Below, in pieces: positions 14,439 through 15,146 of a stretch of DNA of 15,146 bases (positions within the stretch are counted from its first letter, which is position 1; every line of letters begins with the position of its first letter). The DNA comes from JAJPHT01 sp035526585 (GTDB lineage Archaea > Thermoplasmatota > SW-10-69-26 > JACQPN01 > JAJPHT01), in NCBI GenBank assembly GCA_035526585.1, contig DATLCC010000053.1, positions 1 to 15,146 of the forward strand, given 5' to 3'. The translations under genes and the position numbers were made by a program. The notes beneath the pieces are model-generated. The model did not search any database and was not told the origin of the DNA. It worked only from the letters and a program-made list of their open reading frames with translations.

Positions 14439-14819
14439 ATGTGCCCGGGGCGGGGAAGCCCAGGGGGCTCCATCATCCGCACCGCCTGGGACGAGGCGAC
14501 GCGCCATGGTGCCGGTAACGTCCGGCCGGCATCATCGCCGCGCGCGCGCTCGGCTTCGCCATGGCGCCTTTGCAGCGCGCGGCGGAGCGGCTCGCGGAGA
14601 AAGAGGTGCCGATCGCGACCCAGACGCCGATCGTCGCCTGGGGGACCGCAAAGAGGAGCCATACGAACGTGCCTCCGCCTGGCGCTTCGCGACGGGGCAC
14701 TCTCGCGCGAGGAGGACATCCACCTCCACGAACTCGCTGAGCACCTGGGCATCGGTGCCGGCGGGGCGATGACGCTCCGCGTCGAGGTCGAGCGCGAATT
14801 GCAGCGCGACCGCGTCTGA
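14439..14819 (+). pseudogene. Frameshifted gene, possibly TerB-like helical protein
   Basis: Coding-like sequence moves through all three plus-strand frames. The first part (from ATG 14439, SIIRTAWDEATRHGAGNV) is in the same frame as the end. The middle continues in another frame from about 14528 (GIIAARALGFAMAPLQRAAE, then EVPIATQTPIVAWG). A short third-frame piece follows at 14644-14672 (DRKEEPYERA), and the last part runs from 14673 (LRLALRDGALSREED to VEVERELQRDRV). Each junction is mended by adding one base, near 14527, in the G-run at 14640-14644 and in CC at 14672-14673. Third positions are strongly GC in each segment. The repaired product would be about 127 residues. The DGALSREED...LAEHLGIG pattern recalls TerB-type helical domains. 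It may be a decayed gene, or an intact gene with sequencing deletions in short homopolymers. Confidence 0.5.
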
Positions 14820-14915
14820 GCGCAGCGGCCGAGGCGCGATAGGTCACAATTGCTGTCGAGCCCATACCCGGCGCGCGGCGTCCTCGCGTCGGGTGAGCGA
14901 AAGCTCCTTCTACTT

Positions 14916-14932
14916 TTCATAGCGGGGAGTAG
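14916..14932. repeat. 17-bp direct repeat, copy 2 (tRNA 3' end, putative att site)
   Basis: TTCATAGCGGGGAGTAG here covers, on the minus strand, the 3' side of the T-stem, the 3' acceptor strand, the discriminator A and four bases beyond the tRNA. It is identical to 13715-13731, and integrases that target tRNA genes typically recombine at this part of the gene. Confidence 0.65.
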
Positions 14933-14994
14933 ATTTGAACTACTGATCTACGGGTTATGAGCCCGTCGGGATTTCCTGGCTACCCCACCCCGCT
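14920..14994 (-). tRNA. Initiator tRNA-Met (anticodon CAT)
   Basis: The 75-base gene folds as a standard cloverleaf. The acceptor stem is AGCGGGG with CCCCGCT and discriminator A. The anticodon arm is ACGGG-CTCATAA-CCCGT with CAT. The T-arm is AGTAG-TTCAAAT-CTACT. Three consecutive G:C pairs below the anticodon loop mark an initiator. An A1:T72 pair, instead of the bacterial C1/A72 mismatch, together with the normal TTC T-loop, points to an archaeal initiator. There is no intron. The CCA end is not encoded (TGAAAA follows), so it is added after transcription. A TATA-like patch (AAATGCTTATCC, minus strand, 15049-15060) lies some 60 bases upstream and might be its promoter. Confidence 0.95.
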
Positions 14995-15146
14995 GGTGTG
15001 ATGGCACTTCTCCAGTGAAGGGAAGTAGCGCTGCAAGCTACCTTTCTCGGATAAGCATTTGGGTCACGAGAGACGAGCCTGCACGTTCATGTCGGTCATG
15101 CAACATCGCGCGCGCATGACGCAGCGCCCGCGTGTGGCCGACGTGA

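Larger units (their letters stand above)
13715..14932. mobile_element. Candidate small element integrated at the initiator tRNA gene
   Basis: The segment is bounded by the 17-bp repeats, one of which rebuilds the tRNA 3' end. This is the pattern left by tyrosine-integrase elements that use tRNA genes as attachment sites. Cargo is a DUF433/DUF5615 toxin-antitoxin pair and a frameshifted gene, about 1.2 kb in all. There is no integrase inside, so it would be a decayed remnant or a non-autonomous element. A chance repeat is the main alternative. Confidence 0.4.

Noticed and set aside
14473..14865. Minus-strand frame with a hydrophobic stretch (FVWLLFAVPQATIGVWVAIG)
   Set aside because: Only the middle looks protein-like; both ends are Arg/Gly/Pro-rich. 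The plus strand has more convincing coding sequence at both ends of the same region, though broken by frameshifts. It remains the alternative if the plus-strand frameshifts prove real and old.
15089..15146. ATG-started frame running off the right edge
   Set aside because: Only 19 codons are visible, with no ribosome site, no clear promoter and Arg-rich content. It could be the start of a gene but cannot be supported.
1..15146. CRISPR array, insertion sequence or integrase gene
   Set aside because: No regularly spaced repeats, transposase motifs or tyrosine-recombinase R-H-R-Y pattern were seen in any plausible frame.

Overview
The window is about 15 kb of GC-rich DNA, most likely from an archaeon. 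The clearest evidence is the tRNA gene near the right end (minus strand, 14920-14994). It reads as an archaeal initiator tRNA-Met: anticodon CAT, an A1:T72 closing pair, three G:C pairs under the anticodon loop, and no encoded CCA. Several genes have weak or absent Shine-Dalgarno sites and TATA-like boxes 25-30 bases before the start codon, as in leaderless archaeal transcripts. High GC and scattered single genes would suit a Thermoplasmatota-type or related euryarchaeal genome, but that placement is inference.

Layout from left to right: 1-406 holds a possible 38-residue ORF and a long hairpin. 407-910 encodes a small exported cysteine-rich protein. 937-3572 is a DEAD-box RNA helicase joined by a 4-base overlap to an LVIVD-repeat propeller lipoprotein. 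3573-3709 is a gap packed with short palindromes. 3710-4249 (minus) is an unrecognised protein, divergent from an ABC-F ATPase (4368-6176). On the minus strand follow a two-helix membrane protein (6145-6417), a G-tract-rich gap, a branched-chain aminotransferase (6619-7575) and a 32-residue zinc-knuckle protein (7626-7724). 7817-8922 (plus) carries a cupin-like protein and an SRPBCC protein, and 8926-9252 (minus) a DUF1801 protein.

The most unusual locus is 9433-13731. A stand-alone receiver protein is followed after 12 bases by a 1,288-residue hybrid kinase with three complete histidine-kinase modules, an internal receiver, and PAS-like plus GAF sensor regions. Together the pair offers three phosphorylatable histidines and two aspartates, but no DNA-binding output, so it looks like a branched phosphorelay feeding an unseen partner.

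The kinase stop codon lies in a 17-bp sequence repeated exactly at the 3' end of the initiator tRNA gene (13715-13731 and 14916-14932). Between the copies lie a DUF433/DUF5615 toxin-antitoxin pair and a frameshifted gene. This is the arrangement left by a small element integrated at a tRNA 3' end. No integrase is visible. There are no rRNA genes, CRISPR arrays or recognisable insertion sequences.
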